Source: an uncultured Eubacteriales bacterium | Lineage (GTDB): Bacteria; Bacillota; Clostridia; Oscillospirales; Oscillospiraceae | DNA: 19,664 nt | Assembly: GCA_900553135.1 (NCBI GenBank) | Contig: USCO01000027.1 | Coordinates: 1 to 19,664 of the forward strand | Direction of reading: 5' to 3' | In this document: piece after piece, positions 13,144 through 19,664 of the stretch | Position numbering within the stretch: position 1 is the stretch's first letter | Layout: every line of letters begins with the position of its first letter | Notes under the pieces: model-generated | What the model was told of the DNA's origin: nothing | Databases searched by the model: none | Seen by the model: only the letters and a program-made list of their open reading frames with translations | Translations under genes and position numbers: made by a program

Positions 13144-14055
13144 ATGGATCAGTTTGACCAGTTAAAATTGGCGCTGGAGCAGTGCTGCCCCGGCATGGAA
13201 CTGCGGGAACAGGAGCCTATGTCCCGCCACACCACCTTCCGCATTGGGGGACCGGCCCGGCTGATGGCCCTGCCCCGCCGGGAGGAAGAGGCCGCCGCCT
13301 GCGTGCGTCTGGCCCGGGAGCAGAAGGTCCGTCTGGTGGTGCTGGGCAATGGCTCCAACCTGCTGGCGGCGGACGAGGGGGTCCAGGCCCTGCTGCTGGA
13401 GACCTCCGGCCTGGACCGGCTGGAGCGCACCGGGGAGCGGGAGATCACCGCCGGTGCCGGCGTGACCCTGGCCCGGCTGGCTGCCTTTGCCGCCGGAGAG
13501 GGCCTTAGCGGCCTGGAGTTTGCACACGGCATCCCGGGCACCCTGGGGGGCGGCGTGATGATGAACGCCGGGGCCTACGGGGGCGAGATGGTCCAGGTGG
13601 TGCGGCGCACCCGCTACCTCACGGAGGAGGGCGTTGAAGCCCAGGCCGTGGGGGAGGAGCATGCCTTTGCCTACCGCCGCAGCGCCTTTACCGGCACCCA
13701 GCGGGTGATCCTCTCCTCCGTGCTGGAGCTGACTCCGGGAGATCCCGAGGCCATCCGGGCCCGTATGGCGGAACTGGCCGCCAAGCGCCGGGAGAAGCAG
13801 CCCCTGGAGTACCCCAGCGCCGGGTCCATGTTCAAGCGGCCCGAGGGCTATTTTGCCGCCGCCCTCATTGACCAGTGCGGCCTGAAGGGTTTTTCTGTGG
13901 GCGGGGCCCAGGTGTCGGAGAAGCACGCGGGCTTTGTGGTCAACCGGGGAGGCGCCACCTGCGCCGACGTGTTGGAGCTGGTGCGCCAGGTCCAGGCCCG
14001 GGTGCGGGAGCAGACCGGCGTGACCCTGGAGATGGAGGTCAAAGTCCTGCGTTGA
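13144..14055 (+). CDS. murB: UDP-N-acetylenolpyruvoylglucosamine reductase
   Basis: Second committed step of peptidoglycan precursor synthesis: NADPH-dependent reduction of enolpyruvyl-UDP-GlcNAc to UDP-MurNAc, using FAD, in the cytoplasm. The 303-residue protein has the FAD-binding parts TFRIGGPA (31-38), GNGSNLL, and GIPGTLGGGVMMNAGAYGGE. The substrate-binding YRRSAF follows, and SAGSMFKRP contains Ser228, the catalytic proton-donor serine position. The C-terminal EMEVKVL carries the conserved Glu. The start is the ATG at 13144 after GGGAGG. It is first gene of the murB–rapZ–yvcK–whiA group, 28 bases ahead of rapZ. Confidence 0.97.
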   Translation: MDQFDQLKLALEQCCPGMELREQEPMSRHTTFRIGGPARLMALPRREEEAAACVRLAREQKVRLVVLGNGSNLLAADEGVQALLLETSGLDRLERTGEREITAGAGVTLARLAAFAAGEGLSGLEFAHGIPGTLGGGVMMNAGAYGGEMVQVVRRTRYLTEEGVEAQAVGEEHAFAYRRSAFTGTQRVILSSVLELTPGDPEAIRARMAELAAKRREKQPLEYPSAGSMFKRPEGYFAAALIDQCGLKGFSVGGAQVSEKHAGFVVNRGGATCADVLELVRQVQARVREQTGVTLEMEVKVLR

Positions 14056-14083
14056 CGGGATAGAGAGAAAACGAGGGATACAC

Positions 14084-14944
14084 ATGGAATTTGTGATTAT
14101 TTCCGGCCTGTCCGGTGCGGGCAAGAGCCGGGCTGCCTCCGCCATGGAGGATATGGGCTTCTTTTGCGTGGATAATCTGCCCGCGCCCCTGATTCCCAAA
14201 TTTGCCGAGCTGGGCATGGGGGGCAACGGAGAATACGACCGGGTGGTGCTGGTCACCGATATCCGGGGCGGCACCAACTTTAAGGGACTTTTCCAGGCCC
14301 TGGACAGCCTGAAGGCCATGAAGTGCGAGTACCGCATCCTGTTTATGGATGCCACCGATGCCACCATCATCAAGCGGTATAAGGAGACCCGGCGCAGCCA
14401 CCCCCTGGCCGAGGAGTGCGCCTCCCTGGCCCAGGCCATTGAGCTGGAGCGGAAGATGCTGGCCCCCCTGCGGGAGAAGGCCGACTACATCGTGGACAGC
14501 TCCAACCTGACCCTAGGCAAACTGCGGGGCAAGCTGCGGGAGCTCTTTGCCCGGGGCGGCGAGACGGGGGATATGGAGGTGCGGGTCACCTCCTTTGGGT
14601 TCAAGCACGGGATTTTGATGGAGGCCGACCTGGTCTTTGACGTGCGCTTCCTGCCCAACCCCTACTACGTGCCCGAGCTTCGGCCCCTCACCGGACTGGA
14701 CGAGGGCGTGCGGGAGTACGTGTTCGCCGCCGAGCAGAGCCGGGAATTTCTCCAGCGGCTGACAGATTTTGTCTCTTATCTGCTGCCCCGGTACAAGGAG
14801 GAGGGAAAAACCTCCCTGGTCATTGCCGTGGGCTGCACCGGCGGCCACCACCGCTCTGTGGCGGTGGCCCACGCCCTGGCAGAGACCTTCCGGCAGCAGA
14901 ACTGGCCGGTGACCGAGAGCCACCGGGATATTGGCCGCAATTAA
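14084..14944 (+). CDS. rapZ: RNase adapter / nucleotide-binding protein RapZ (YvcJ)
   Basis: P-loop protein. The E. coli homologue senses glucosamine-6-phosphate and guides RNase E to the small RNA GlmZ; the Firmicute homologue YvcJ hydrolyses GTP and its target RNA is not defined. The 286-residue product has Walker A GLSGAGKS at 8-15, CVDNLP (about 30-35), VTDIRGG, and the C-terminal signature GCTGGHHRSVAVA. Length is normal for the family. The ribosome site is CGAGGGAT. It sits between murB and yvcK, with 18 bases to yvcK, the standard arrangement. The link with amino-sugar and cell-wall supply is established only in enterobacteria and is inferred here. Confidence 0.96.
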   Translation: MEFVIISGLSGAGKSRAASAMEDMGFFCVDNLPAPLIPKFAELGMGGNGEYDRVVLVTDIRGGTNFKGLFQALDSLKAMKCEYRILFMDATDATIIKRYKETRRSHPLAEECASLAQAIELERKMLAPLREKADYIVDSSNLTLGKLRGKLRELFARGGETGDMEVRVTSFGFKHGILMEADLVFDVRFLPNPYYVPELRPLTGLDEGVREYVFAAEQSREFLQRLTDFVSYLLPRYKEEGKTSLVIAVGCTGGHHRSVAVAHALAETFRQQNWPVTESHRDIGRN

Positions 14945-14962
14945 GGCAAAGGAGGAACGGCA

Positions 14963-16003
14963 ATGAGCGCGACCCTTCCCAACAGCCAGCAGTGGGAGCG
15001 TGGCCCCAAGATCGTCGCCATCGGCGGCGGCACCGGGCTGTCCACCATGCTGCGGGGCTTGAAGAAATATACCAAGAACCTCACCGCAGTGGTTACCGTA
15101 GCCGATGACGGCGGCGGAAGCGGAATGCTGCGCCGGGAGATCGGCATGCCGCCTCCGGGAGACATCCGCCACTGCATGGAGTCCCTGGCCAACACCGAGC
15201 CGGTGATGCAGCGCCTGCTCACCTATCGCTTTACAGACGGTACCCTGGCCGGGCAGTCCTTCGGCAACCTGATCCTGGCCGCCCTCAACGGTATCACCGG
15301 CTCCTTTGAGGAGGCAGTGAGCCAGATGAGCCAGGTTTTGGCCATCACCGGACGGGTCATCCCCGTGACCAGCGCCGACGTGCAGCTGGAGGCCGTCTTT
15401 GAAAACGGGGCCCGTGTGGTGGGAGAGTCTAAAATCTCCGATTTTAAAAAGCAGCAGGACTGCCGCATTCGGTACGTCCAGCTGATTCCCCAGCGGCCCG
15501 CGCCTTTGCCCTCGGCTATCCAGGCCATTGAGGAGGCCGATCTCATTCTCATGGGACCGGGCAGCCTTTACACCAGCGTTATCCCCAACCTGCTGGTGGA
15601 GGGGGTGCCCCAGGCCATTGCCCGCTCCGCTGCCCTGAAGGTCTATGTGTGCAACATCATGACCCAGGACGGCGAGACTGAAGGCTACACTGCCGCCGAC
15701 CACCTGCAGGCCCTTATGGCCCACGGCGCGCCGGGGATGCTGGACCTGTGTCTGGCCAACTCCGCCCCCGTCCACCAGAGCCTGCTGGAGCGCTACCGGG
15801 CGGAGGACGCCGCCCCCCTGGTGGTGGACCGGGAGAAGATCGCCCAGATGGGGCTGGAGCTGGTGGAGCGCCCTGTGGCCGCCGACGGGCAGGACTATGC
15901 CCGCCACGACCCGGATAAGCTGGCCGCAGCGGTACTGGATGTGTACCGCCAGCGGGCCATGCGGATTTTCCGGGGCAAGAACCGCTATATCATTGAGGAG
16001 TGA
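14963..16003 (+). CDS. yvcK: Gluconeogenesis factor YvcK (CofD-like family)
   Basis: In Bacillus this UDP-sugar-binding protein is needed for growth on gluconeogenic carbon sources and for normal cell-wall synthesis and shape. The 346-residue product has IGGGTGLSTMLRGLK from about residue 20, the VTVADDGGGSGMLRRE stretch, and PPPGDIRHC, all conserved in the family. GPGSLYTSVIPNLLV is the later signature. It starts at the ATG at 14963 after AAAGGAGG; an upstream 10-15 residue tail ahead of the core is unremarkable. Its stop lies five bases before the whiA start chosen here. Confidence 0.96.
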   Translation: MSATLPNSQQWERGPKIVAIGGGTGLSTMLRGLKKYTKNLTAVVTVADDGGGSGMLRREIGMPPPGDIRHCMESLANTEPVMQRLLTYRFTDGTLAGQSFGNLILAALNGITGSFEEAVSQMSQVLAITGRVIPVTSADVQLEAVFENGARVVGESKISDFKKQQDCRIRYVQLIPQRPAPLPSAIQAIEEADLILMGPGSLYTSVIPNLLVEGVPQAIARSAALKVYVCNIMTQDGETEGYTAADHLQALMAHGAPGMLDLCLANSAPVHQSLLERYRAEDAAPLVVDREKIAQMGLELVERPVAADGQDYARHDPDKLAAAVLDVYRQRAMRIFRGKNRYIIEE

Positions 16004-16008
16004 ACGGG

Positions 16009-16908
16009 ATGACCTTTGGAGGAGAGGTAAAAAGCGAGCTGTGCCGGGGCGAGCTGCACCGCAAGTGCTGCGCCCAGGCGGAAGCCTACGGGGTGTTGCT
16101 TTACTGCAACACCTTTAACGGCAGCGAAGTGCGCATCATTACCGAAAACGAGGCCTTTGCCCAGCGGCTGCCCGCCCTGTTCCGCAAGGCCTTCCGCCTG
16201 ACCTTTGACCGCCTGCCCGAGGGGGAGGGGAAGCGGGTATTTCTCATCCAGCACCCGGAAAAGCTGGAGACCATCCGCCAGACCTACGGGGCGGACGGCG
16301 GGGCCCTTGCCCTGCACATCAATTTTGCCGTGCTGGAGGAGAGCTGCTGCCGGTTTTCCTTCCTGCGGGGGGCCTTTCTGGCCGGAGGGTCGGTCACCGA
16401 CCCCAAGAAGGGCTACCACCTGGAGCTGACCACCTCCCACCAGAATGTGAGCCGGGAGATGCTGGCCCTCATGCGGGAGATGGACTTTTCTCCCAAGCTG
16501 GCCAGCCGCAAGGGCAACTCTGTCATCTATTTCAAGCAGAGCGAGTACATCGAGGATTTCCTCACCGCCATCGGCGCGCCGGTGTCCGCCATGGATGTGA
16601 TGACCGCCAAGCTGGAGAAGGACCTGCGGGGCAGCGTGAACCGCCGGGTGAACTGTGACGCCGCCAACCTGGACAAGGTGGTGGAGGCGGCCCAGGGCCA
16701 GCTGGAGGCCATCCGGCAGCTCCAGCAGACGGGACGGCTGGAGACTTTACCGGAAAAGCTTCAGCTCACCGCCCAGCTGCGTATGGACCACCCCGAGGAT
16801 ACCCTGGCCCAGCTGGCTCAGCTGTGTGACCCGCCCATTACCAAGTCCGCCCTGAACCACCGCCTGCGCAAGCTGGTGGAGCTGGCCCAGCAGGATTCCC
16901 AGGTATGA
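16009..16908 (+). CDS. whiA: DNA-binding protein WhiA
   Basis: WhiA is a sporulation regulator in Streptomyces and affects cell division and chromosome segregation in Bacillus. The 299-residue product has an N-terminal degenerate LAGLIDADG homing-endonuclease fold (FLRGAFLAGGSVTDPKKGYHLE is its core) and a C-terminal helix-turn-helix (about the last 60 residues, PITKSALNHRLRKL). I chose the ATG at 16009 because MTFGGEVKSEL aligns with the usual WhiA N-terminus and GAGGAG precedes it by about eight bases. A GTG at 16000, overlapping the yvcK stop, would add three residues. The stop overlaps the next gene's start as ATGA. Confidence 0.96.
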   Translation: MTFGGEVKSELCRGELHRKCCAQAEAYGVLLYCNTFNGSEVRIITENEAFAQRLPALFRKAFRLTFDRLPEGEGKRVFLIQHPEKLETIRQTYGADGGALALHINFAVLEESCCRFSFLRGAFLAGGSVTDPKKGYHLELTTSHQNVSREMLALMREMDFSPKLASRKGNSVIYFKQSEYIEDFLTAIGAPVSAMDVMTAKLEKDLRGSVNRRVNCDAANLDKVVEAAQGQLEAIRQLQQTGRLETLPEKLQLTAQLRMDHPEDTLAQLAQLCDPPITKSALNHRLRKLVELAQQDSQV

Positions 16909-17525
16909 TTCATCTGATTCTCTATGCCGCCGCTCTGGCGGTGAATCTGGGGTGGCTGCTGCTGGGCGACGGGCTGACTCTGCTGCAGCAGGTGTGCGTG
17001 CCCTTTCTCACTGTGGCCCTGGCGGGGACGGGAGTCCTGCTCCGCCTTTGGAAGCTGCCTCAGTCTGCACGGCGGCGGTATGCCCACGGCGCGCTGTGGG
17101 TGCTGCTGGTCTACTACCTGGCCATTCTCACGGTGCTGCTGTTTTTGGGCGGCCTGTTCCACATGGACCGGGGGTGGGGCGGCACTATCAATCTGGAGCC
17201 CTTCCACACCATCCGCAACTACCTGCGCTACTACCGTAACACAGGCAGCTATGTCAGCATCCTAAACCTGCTGGGCAACGTGGTCATCATGGTCCCCCTG
17301 GGCATGCTGGTCCCCCTGCTGTTTCGCCCCATGCGTCGGTTCTGGCTGTCCCTGCCCCTGTTCGCTCTGGTGTCGGTAGGGGTGGAGTATCTCCAGTGGC
17401 TCACCGCTACAGGGGCCGCCGACGTGGATGACTCCATTTTGAACTTCGTTGGCGCGGCGGCGGGATATGTCCTGGTGCGATGTCTCCAGATGGTGTATGA
17501 AGCTGTAAAGCGAAAAGGGAAATGA
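16905..17525 (+). CDS. VanZ-like family membrane protein
   Basis: The 206-residue protein has about five membrane spans. VanZ-family signatures are seen in order: INLEPF at 95-100, NLLGNVVIMVPLG at 121-133, then VEYLQW with Glu161/Gln164, and DVDDSILNFVGAAAGY from residue 173. VanZ itself gives low-level teicoplanin resistance, but most family members, including stand-alone ones like this, have no proven function; antibiotic resistance should not be assumed. It overlaps the whiA stop by four bases (ATGA), so it is translationally coupled to whiA. It is last gene of the operon before an AT-rich gap. Confidence 0.88.
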   Translation: MIHLILYAAALAVNLGWLLLGDGLTLLQQVCVPFLTVALAGTGVLLRLWKLPQSARRRYAHGALWVLLVYYLAILTVLLFLGGLFHMDRGWGGTINLEPFHTIRNYLRYYRNTGSYVSILNLLGNVVIMVPLGMLVPLLFRPMRRFWLSLPLFALVSVGVEYLQWLTATGAADVDDSILNFVGAAAGYVLVRCLQMVYEAVKRKGK

Positions 17526-17659
17526 CTTTACAGCTAAAATACAGAAACAATGAAAAATATAGATAAATCAAGCACGAGCAAGTAAAACCGCATTACAGAT
17601 AGAATCAAGAAAAGAGGGCGTTTCCGCCCTCTTGTTCGACCCGAAAGAAGGAGGGGCCT
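17526..17659 (+). other. AT-rich gap with hairpin before dnaE
   Basis: This 134-base stretch is much richer in A and T than its surroundings. It holds one perfect 9-base-pair hairpin, AAGAGGGCG-TTTC-CGCCCTCTT (17612-17633), followed on the plus strand by only TTGTTC, so it would be a weak terminator for the operon upstream. On the minus strand it is followed by a better T-rich run, but no minus-strand gene needs it. No -35/-10 pair of good quality was found for dnaE. The dnaE ribosome site GAAGGAGG lies at 17647-17654. Confidence 0.5.
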
Positions 17660-19664
17660 ATGTCCTTTGTCCACTTACACCTGCATACTGAGTTTTCCCT
17701 GCTGGACGGGGCCTGCCGCATCAAAAAGCTGGTGCAGCGGGTAAAGGACATCGGCCAGGAGGCGGTTGCCATCACCGACCACGGGGTCATGTACGGCGTC
17801 ATCGACTTCTACCGGGCCTGTAAGGAGGCGGGAGTGAAGCCCATCATCGGCTGCGAGGTCTATGTGTCTCCACGGGGCCGCACCCGCTTTCAGAAGGTCC
17901 ACGAGTACGACGCCGCCTTCTCCCACCTGGTGCTGCTGTGCCGCAACGAGGAGGGCTACCGCAACCTCTCCTATATGGTCTCCCAGGCCTTTTTGGAGGG
18001 CTTTTACATCAAGCCCCGCATCGACCTGGACCTGCTGCGGGAGCACAGCGGCGGGCTCATCGCCCTGTCCGCCTGCCTGGGCGGCGAGATCCCCAAGCTC
18101 CTCATGGCGGGGGAGTACGACAAGGCCAAAGAAGTGGCTCTGGAGATGCGGGAGCTCTTTGGGGAGGACGGCTACTACCTGGAACTTCAGGACCACGGCA
18201 TCCCCGCTCAGCGCCAGGTGAACCAGGGTATTCTGCGCCTGCACCGGGAGACGGGCATCCCCCTGGTGTGCACCAACGACGCCCACTACCTCACCCGCCA
18301 GGACGCAGAGATGCAGGACATCCTCATGTGCATCCAGACGGGCAAGACGGTGGACGACCCCGGACGGATGAAGTTTGAGACCCAGGAGTTTTACGTCAAG
18401 AATGAGGAGGAGATGGCCGCTCTGTTCCCCGAGTGCCCCGAGGCCCTGGAGAACACCGCCAAGATTGCCCAGGCCTGCAACGTGGAATTTGAGTTCGGCA
18501 AGTACCACCTGCCCCACTTCCAGCTGCCCGAGGGCTGGGAGGACGGCTACGCCTATTTTGAGCACCTGTGCCAGGAGGGATTCCTGCGCCGCTACCCCAG
18601 CCAGCCCGAGGAGTACCGCAAGCAGCTGGAGTACGAGATGGCCATGATCCGCAAGATGGGCTTTGTGGACTACTTCCTCATCGTCTCCGACTTCATCTCC
18701 TACGCCAAGAATAACGGCATCCCGGTGGGACCGGGCCGTGGCTCGGCGGCAGGCTCCATGGTGTCCTACTGCCTGAACATCACCGACCTGGACCCCATGA
18801 AGTATCACCTGTACTTCGAGCGCTTCCTGAACCCCGAGCGTGTCACCATGCCCGATATCGACATCGACTTCTGCATCCGCCGCCGCCAGGAGGTCATTGA
18901 CTACGTTTCAAGAAAGTACGGCGCCGACCATGTGGCCCAAATCGTCACCTTCGGTACCATGGCCGCCCGGGCGGCCATCCGGGACGTGGGCCGGGTGCTG
19001 AATATGCCCTACGCCGAGGTGGACGCCCTGGCCAAGCAGGTGCCCAGCGGCCCGGGTGCCCTGCACATCACCCTGGAGGAGGCCCTGAAGCTGTCCAAGC
19101 AGCTGAAGGAGTCCTACGACGCCAGCCCCCAGGTGCGCAAGCTCATCGACACCGCCCAGGCCATCGAGGGCATGCCCCGCAACACCTCCACCCACGCTGC
19201 CGGTGTGGTCATCACCAGCCGCCCGGTGAGCGATTATGTCCCCCTGGCTAAAAACGACGACCTGGTGGTCACCCAGTACATCATGACCACCCTGGAAGAG
19301 CTGGGCCTGCTGAAAATGGACTTTCTGGGCCTGCGCAACCTGACCGTGCTGGACGACGCGGCCAAGCTGGTCCAGCGGCGGGAGCCCGGGTTTGACCCCA
19401 AGGCCATCCCGGAGGACGACCCCGAGACCTTTAAGATGCTCTCCGAGGGGCGCACCTCCGGCGTGTTTCAGATGGAGTCGGCGGGTATGACCGGCGTATG
19501 TGTGGGCCTGAAGCCCCACAGCATTGAGGACATCACCGCCATCATCGCCCTGTATCGTCCGGGCCCCATGGAATCCATTCCCCGGTTCATCTCCTGGAAG
19601 AATAACCCCGAAAAGGTCACCTACAAGCACCCCGCTCTGGAGCCCATCCTGTCCAACACCTACG
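17660..19664 (+). CDS. dnaE: DNA polymerase III alpha subunit DnaE, 3' end outside window
   Basis: Catalytic subunit of replicative DNA polymerase III (C family); in Firmicutes it usually extends primers beside PolC. The first 668 residues are visible and the gene runs off the right edge. The N-terminal PHP domain has HLHLHTEFSLLDG (H7/H9), ITDHG (D40/H41), GCEVY with Glu66 and TNDAHY, so its metal-binding set looks largely intact. The palm has PVGPGRGSAAGS and the catalytic Asp cluster PDIDIDF (399-403), with the third Asp554 in KMDFLGL. The spacing of these acids matches E. coli alpha. The start is the ATG at 17660 after GAAGGAGG. It is DnaE rather than PolC because the PHP is N-terminal and no 3'-5' exonuclease domain is inserted. 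Confidence 0.97.
   Translation, partial: MSFVHLHLHTEFSLLDGACRIKKLVQRVKDIGQEAVAITDHGVMYGVIDFYRACKEAGVKPIIGCEVYVSPRGRTRFQKVHEYDAAFSHLVLLCRNEEGYRNLSYMVSQAFLEGFYIKPRIDLDLLREHSGGLIALSACLGGEIPKLLMAGEYDKAKEVALEMRELFGEDGYYLELQDHGIPAQRQVNQGILRLHRETGIPLVCTNDAHYLTRQDAEMQDILMCIQTGKTVDDPGRMKFETQEFYVKNEEEMAALFPECPEALENTAKIAQACNVEFEFGKYHLPHFQLPEGWEDGYAYFEHLCQEGFLRRYPSQPEEYRKQLEYEMAMIRKMGFVDYFLIVSDFISYAKNNGIPVGPGRGSAAGSMVSYCLNITDLDPMKYHLYFERFLNPERVTMPDIDIDFCIRRRQEVIDYVSRKYGADHVAQIVTFGTMAARAAIRDVGRVLNMPYAEVDALAKQVPSGPGALHITLEEALKLSKQLKESYDASPQVRKLIDTAQAIEGMPRNTSTHAAGVVITSRPVSDYVPLAKNDDLVVTQYIMTTLEELGLLKMDFLGLRNLTVLDDAAKLVQRREPGFDPKAIPEDDPETFKMLSEGRTSGVFQMESAGMTGVCVGLKPHSIEDITAIIALYRPGPMESIPRFISWKNNPEKVTYKHPALEPILSNTY

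Noticed and set aside
13162..15907. Long minus-strand open frames opposite murB, rapZ and yvcK (425 and 464 codons)
   Set aside because: They are shadows of highly conserved plus-strand genes, with no ribosome sites and no recognisable domains.
16905..17525. Calling the VanZ-like gene a glycopeptide-resistance determinant
   Set aside because: It stands alone in a housekeeping operon with no vanHAX or vanRS genes nearby. Most family members have no known link to resistance.
17526..17659. AT-rich gap as an origin of replication or integration scar
   Set aside because: No DnaA-box cluster, direct repeats, or tRNA or integrase remnants were seen. It is simply a 134-base intergenic region with one hairpin.

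Overview
The window is a chromosomal segment of a GC-rich, low-redundancy Firmicute. It is most likely a gut clostridial bacterium of the Oscillospiraceae (Flavonifractor / Pseudoflavonifractor / Lawsonibacter type). That placement is an inference from protein style, GC-rich coding with AT-rich intergenic patches, strong AGGAGG ribosome sites, and the hprK–murB–rapZ–yvcK–whiA gene order. No phage, transposase, CRISPR array, tRNA or rRNA was seen.

Left part (1–7720), a sugar-utilisation locus. A leftward operon encodes two LplB/LplC-type sugar ABC permeases, a lipoprotein substrate-binding protein and a GH32 beta-fructosidase cut by the window edge. Diverging from it is a LacI-family repressor followed by three envelope genes: a membrane-anchored protein of unknown function, a small lipoprotein, and a YesL/DUF624 membrane protein. 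They end at a strong hairpin terminator. The intergenic region (4140–4547) holds a near-consensus promoter in each direction and four copies of one palindrome (nGTGtAAC|GTTTCACn). One copy lies inside the -35/-10 spacer of the repressor's own promoter. The picture is a repressor controlling both arms: fructoside or fructan-oligosaccharide uptake and cleavage on one side, itself and three envelope proteins on the other. No ABC ATPase is encoded here, as is usual for this transporter class.

Middle part (7735–10846), all leftward. It holds formate–tetrahydrofolate ligase (fhs), a LysR-type regulator and ribosomal protein L28 (rpmB). The fhs leader contains a convincing ZTP/ZMP (pfl-motif) riboswitch. 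It overlaps an intrinsic terminator, and a further perfect hairpin would compete with that terminator.

Right part (11071–19664), all rightward. HPr kinase/phosphorylase (hprK) is followed two bases later by a ROK glucokinase. After a short leader with its own promoter come murB, rapZ, yvcK, whiA and a VanZ-like membrane protein, tightly packed. The window ends inside dnaE, the DNA polymerase III alpha subunit. This is a housekeeping cluster linking carbon-flux control (HprK, glucokinase, YvcK), cell-wall precursor supply (MurB, RapZ/YvcK) and division/replication (WhiA, DnaE).

The most novel-looking material is the four-operator control region, the three unassigned envelope genes in the repressor operon, and the three-way hairpin arrangement in the fhs leader. 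The rest is ordinary core genome.
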